A stretch of 25,490 nt of DNA from Lentimicrobiaceae bacterium (GTDB taxonomy: Bacteria; Bacteroidota; Bacteroidia; Bacteroidales; JAGONC01). How positions within the stretch are numbered: position 1 is the first letter of the stretch; each line of letters begins with the position of its first letter. The notes under the pieces are model-generated. The model did not search any database, had not been told where the DNA came from, and saw only the letters and a program-made list of their open reading frames with translations. Location of the stretch: positions 1-25,490 of the forward strand of contig JAUXII010000001.1 of the NCBI GenBank assembly GCA_030621075.1, given 5' to 3'. This document shows positions 24,586-25,490 of the stretch, one piece after another. A program made the position numbers and the translations under genes.

Positions 24586-25490
24586 ACACTGACCTGTCAT
24601 TTATTACCAACGAAGAAAACCAGAATCTTAAAGAAAGATTTGAAGTTCTTATTAAAGATACGTCATTTTTTGATTGTCTTGTAGGATACTTCTACTCAAG
24701 TGGGTTTCACGCCATCTACCCATCTCTGGAAAGCACAGAAAAAATTAGAATTCTGATTGGTATCAGCACAAGCCGGCAAACTTTCGAATTACTTGAAAAA
24801 GCCAATAAACCCTCGCAGCAAGCAATCGATTTTTCCCACTCCGAAACCAAGCAGGAAATTGAAAATCTTGTTGAAAAAGAAATGGCGGATTCTGAGGATA
24901 ATAGAAATGTTGAAGATGGCGTACGTAAATTTATTGAATGGATTAGAAGCGGCAAGCTGGAGATCAAGGCTTATCCGTCACAGAATATCCACGCCAAACT
25001 CTATGTTATGACATTTAAGGAAGGCGACAGGGATACCGGCCGCGTTATCACGGGTTCGAGTAATTTCACGCAAGCCGGACTGGTCGACAATCTTGAATTT
25101 AACGTGGAACTGAAAAATAGAAGTGACTATGATTTTGCGAAAAGCAAATTTGAAGAATTGTGGTGTAACGCTGTAGATGTCAGCGAAAAATATGTTCAGA
25201 CCATTCAGGGCAAGACATGGTTGACTCAGAATATTACGCCTTATCAGCTTTACCTGAAGTTTCTCTACGAATATTTCCAGGATGAACTCAGCCAGACAGA
25301 TGAGGTATTCATTAAATATCTGCCGCAGGACTTTAGAAAACTTGAATATCAGGAGCAGGCAGTCTTAAACGCCAAAAAGATACTTTTGGAATATGGCGGG
25401 GTTTTTATCTCCGACGTTGTGGGACTGGGGAAAACTTACATCTCAGCTATGCTGGCAGGTCAACTGGATGGCAGAACGCTTATTATCGCC
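24582..25490 (+). CDS. PLD-nuclease-like/SF2 helicase fusion protein, N-terminal 303 residues (3' end outside window)
   Basis: The frame opened by the ATG at 24582 runs without a stop to the window end. Residues about 1-180 form a phospholipase-D-like domain: H137-x-K139 (HAKLYVM), then GSSNFTQAGL (158-167), the HKD-type nuclease signature of the variety found in helicase fusions. After a linker, a helicase begins with LEYQEQAVLNAKK (a Q-motif-like segment) and Walker A DVVGLGKT (278-285, K284), the SNF2/DEAD-type wording. The rest of the helicase is outside. Such proteins often sit in defence or restriction-modification islands, next to adenine methyltransferases; that is inference here. The ATG overlaps the nadE stop by ATGA. 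Base composition looks richer in G+C than nadE in parts (35 of 60 bases at 25021-25080), a possible sign of transfer. Confidence 0.85.
   Translation, partial: MNTDLSFITNEENQNLKERFEVLIKDTSFFDCLVGYFYSSGFHAIYPSLESTEKIRILIGISTSRQTFELLEKANKPSQQAIDFSHSETKQEIENLVEKEMADSEDNRNVEDGVRKFIEWIRSGKLEIKAYPSQNIHAKLYVMTFKEGDRDTGRVITGSSNFTQAGLVDNLEFNVELKNRSDYDFAKSKFEELWCNAVDVSEKYVQTIQGKTWLTQNITPYQLYLKFLYEYFQDELSQTDEVFIKYLPQDFRKLEYQEQAVLNAKKILLEYGGVFISDVVGLGKTYISAMLAGQLDGRTLIIA

Noticed and set aside
24716..25011. Open frames on both strands in other frames within the PLD-helicase region
   Set aside because: The frame from 24582 is open to the window end and shows HKD and Walker A motifs. The others have none.
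1..25490. CRISPR array, tRNA, rRNA or insertion sequence
   Set aside because: No regularly spaced repeats, cloverleaf-like sequence, rRNA segments, transposase frames or terminal inverted repeats were seen on reading both strands.

Overview
The window reads as a piece of a Bacteroidota chromosome with low to moderate GC. The reasons are a GldB-type gliding lipoprotein, two small PorT-like outer-membrane beta-barrels, an RprX/RprY-like two-component system, a long SecA (1097 aa) with the family's extra inserts, a DUF2795 protein beside secA, and several upstream sequences matching the Bacteroidota promoter -7 box TAnnTTTG. Shine-Dalgarno sequences are mostly absent, as expected for this phylum. 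No rRNA, tRNA, CRISPR array or insertion sequence was seen, and no gene-free stretch exceeds 300 bases. The longest is 3958-4212, AT-rich, with one weak hairpin.

Layout. 1-604 (+): the 3' end of a MogA/MoaB-type molybdopterin enzyme, then a DivIC/FtsB-like division protein. 610-3957 (-): a large secreted protein joining an M1-like metallopeptidase, an M28 peptidase and a PDZ domain. 4213-8866 (-): an operon-like run of THUMP RNA methyltransferase, pfkA and priA. 8954-9292 (-): a small secreted Cys/His-rich protein with its own terminator, divergent from a histidine kinase/response regulator pair (9451-11461, +). 11492-12819 (-): pyrH-frr. 12966-16494 (-): a DUF2795 gene and secA behind a good promoter match. 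16599-20298 (-): ComM/YifB ATPase, a methyltransferase-like protein, a lone LolD/MacB-type ABC ATPase and a PduO-type cobalamin adenosyltransferase, tightly packed. 20424-22061 (-): a beta-barrel protein and gldB. 22198-24585 (+): a second, divergent beta-barrel protein and glutamine-dependent nadE. 24582-25490 (+): the N-terminal 303 residues of a PLD-nuclease/helicase fusion overlapping the nadE stop by ATGA. It looks like the edge of an accessory, possibly defence, region.

Most of the window is conserved housekeeping: RNA modification, glycolysis, replication restart, nucleotide and NAD synthesis, protein export and ribosome recycling. The parts most worth a second look are the M1-M28-PDZ fusion with altered M1 signature motifs, the Cys-rich secreted protein facing a sensor kinase whose periplasmic domain also carries four cysteines, and the cut-off PLD-helicase at the right edge. 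Nothing in the visible sequence proves a new system. The right edge is where one could continue.
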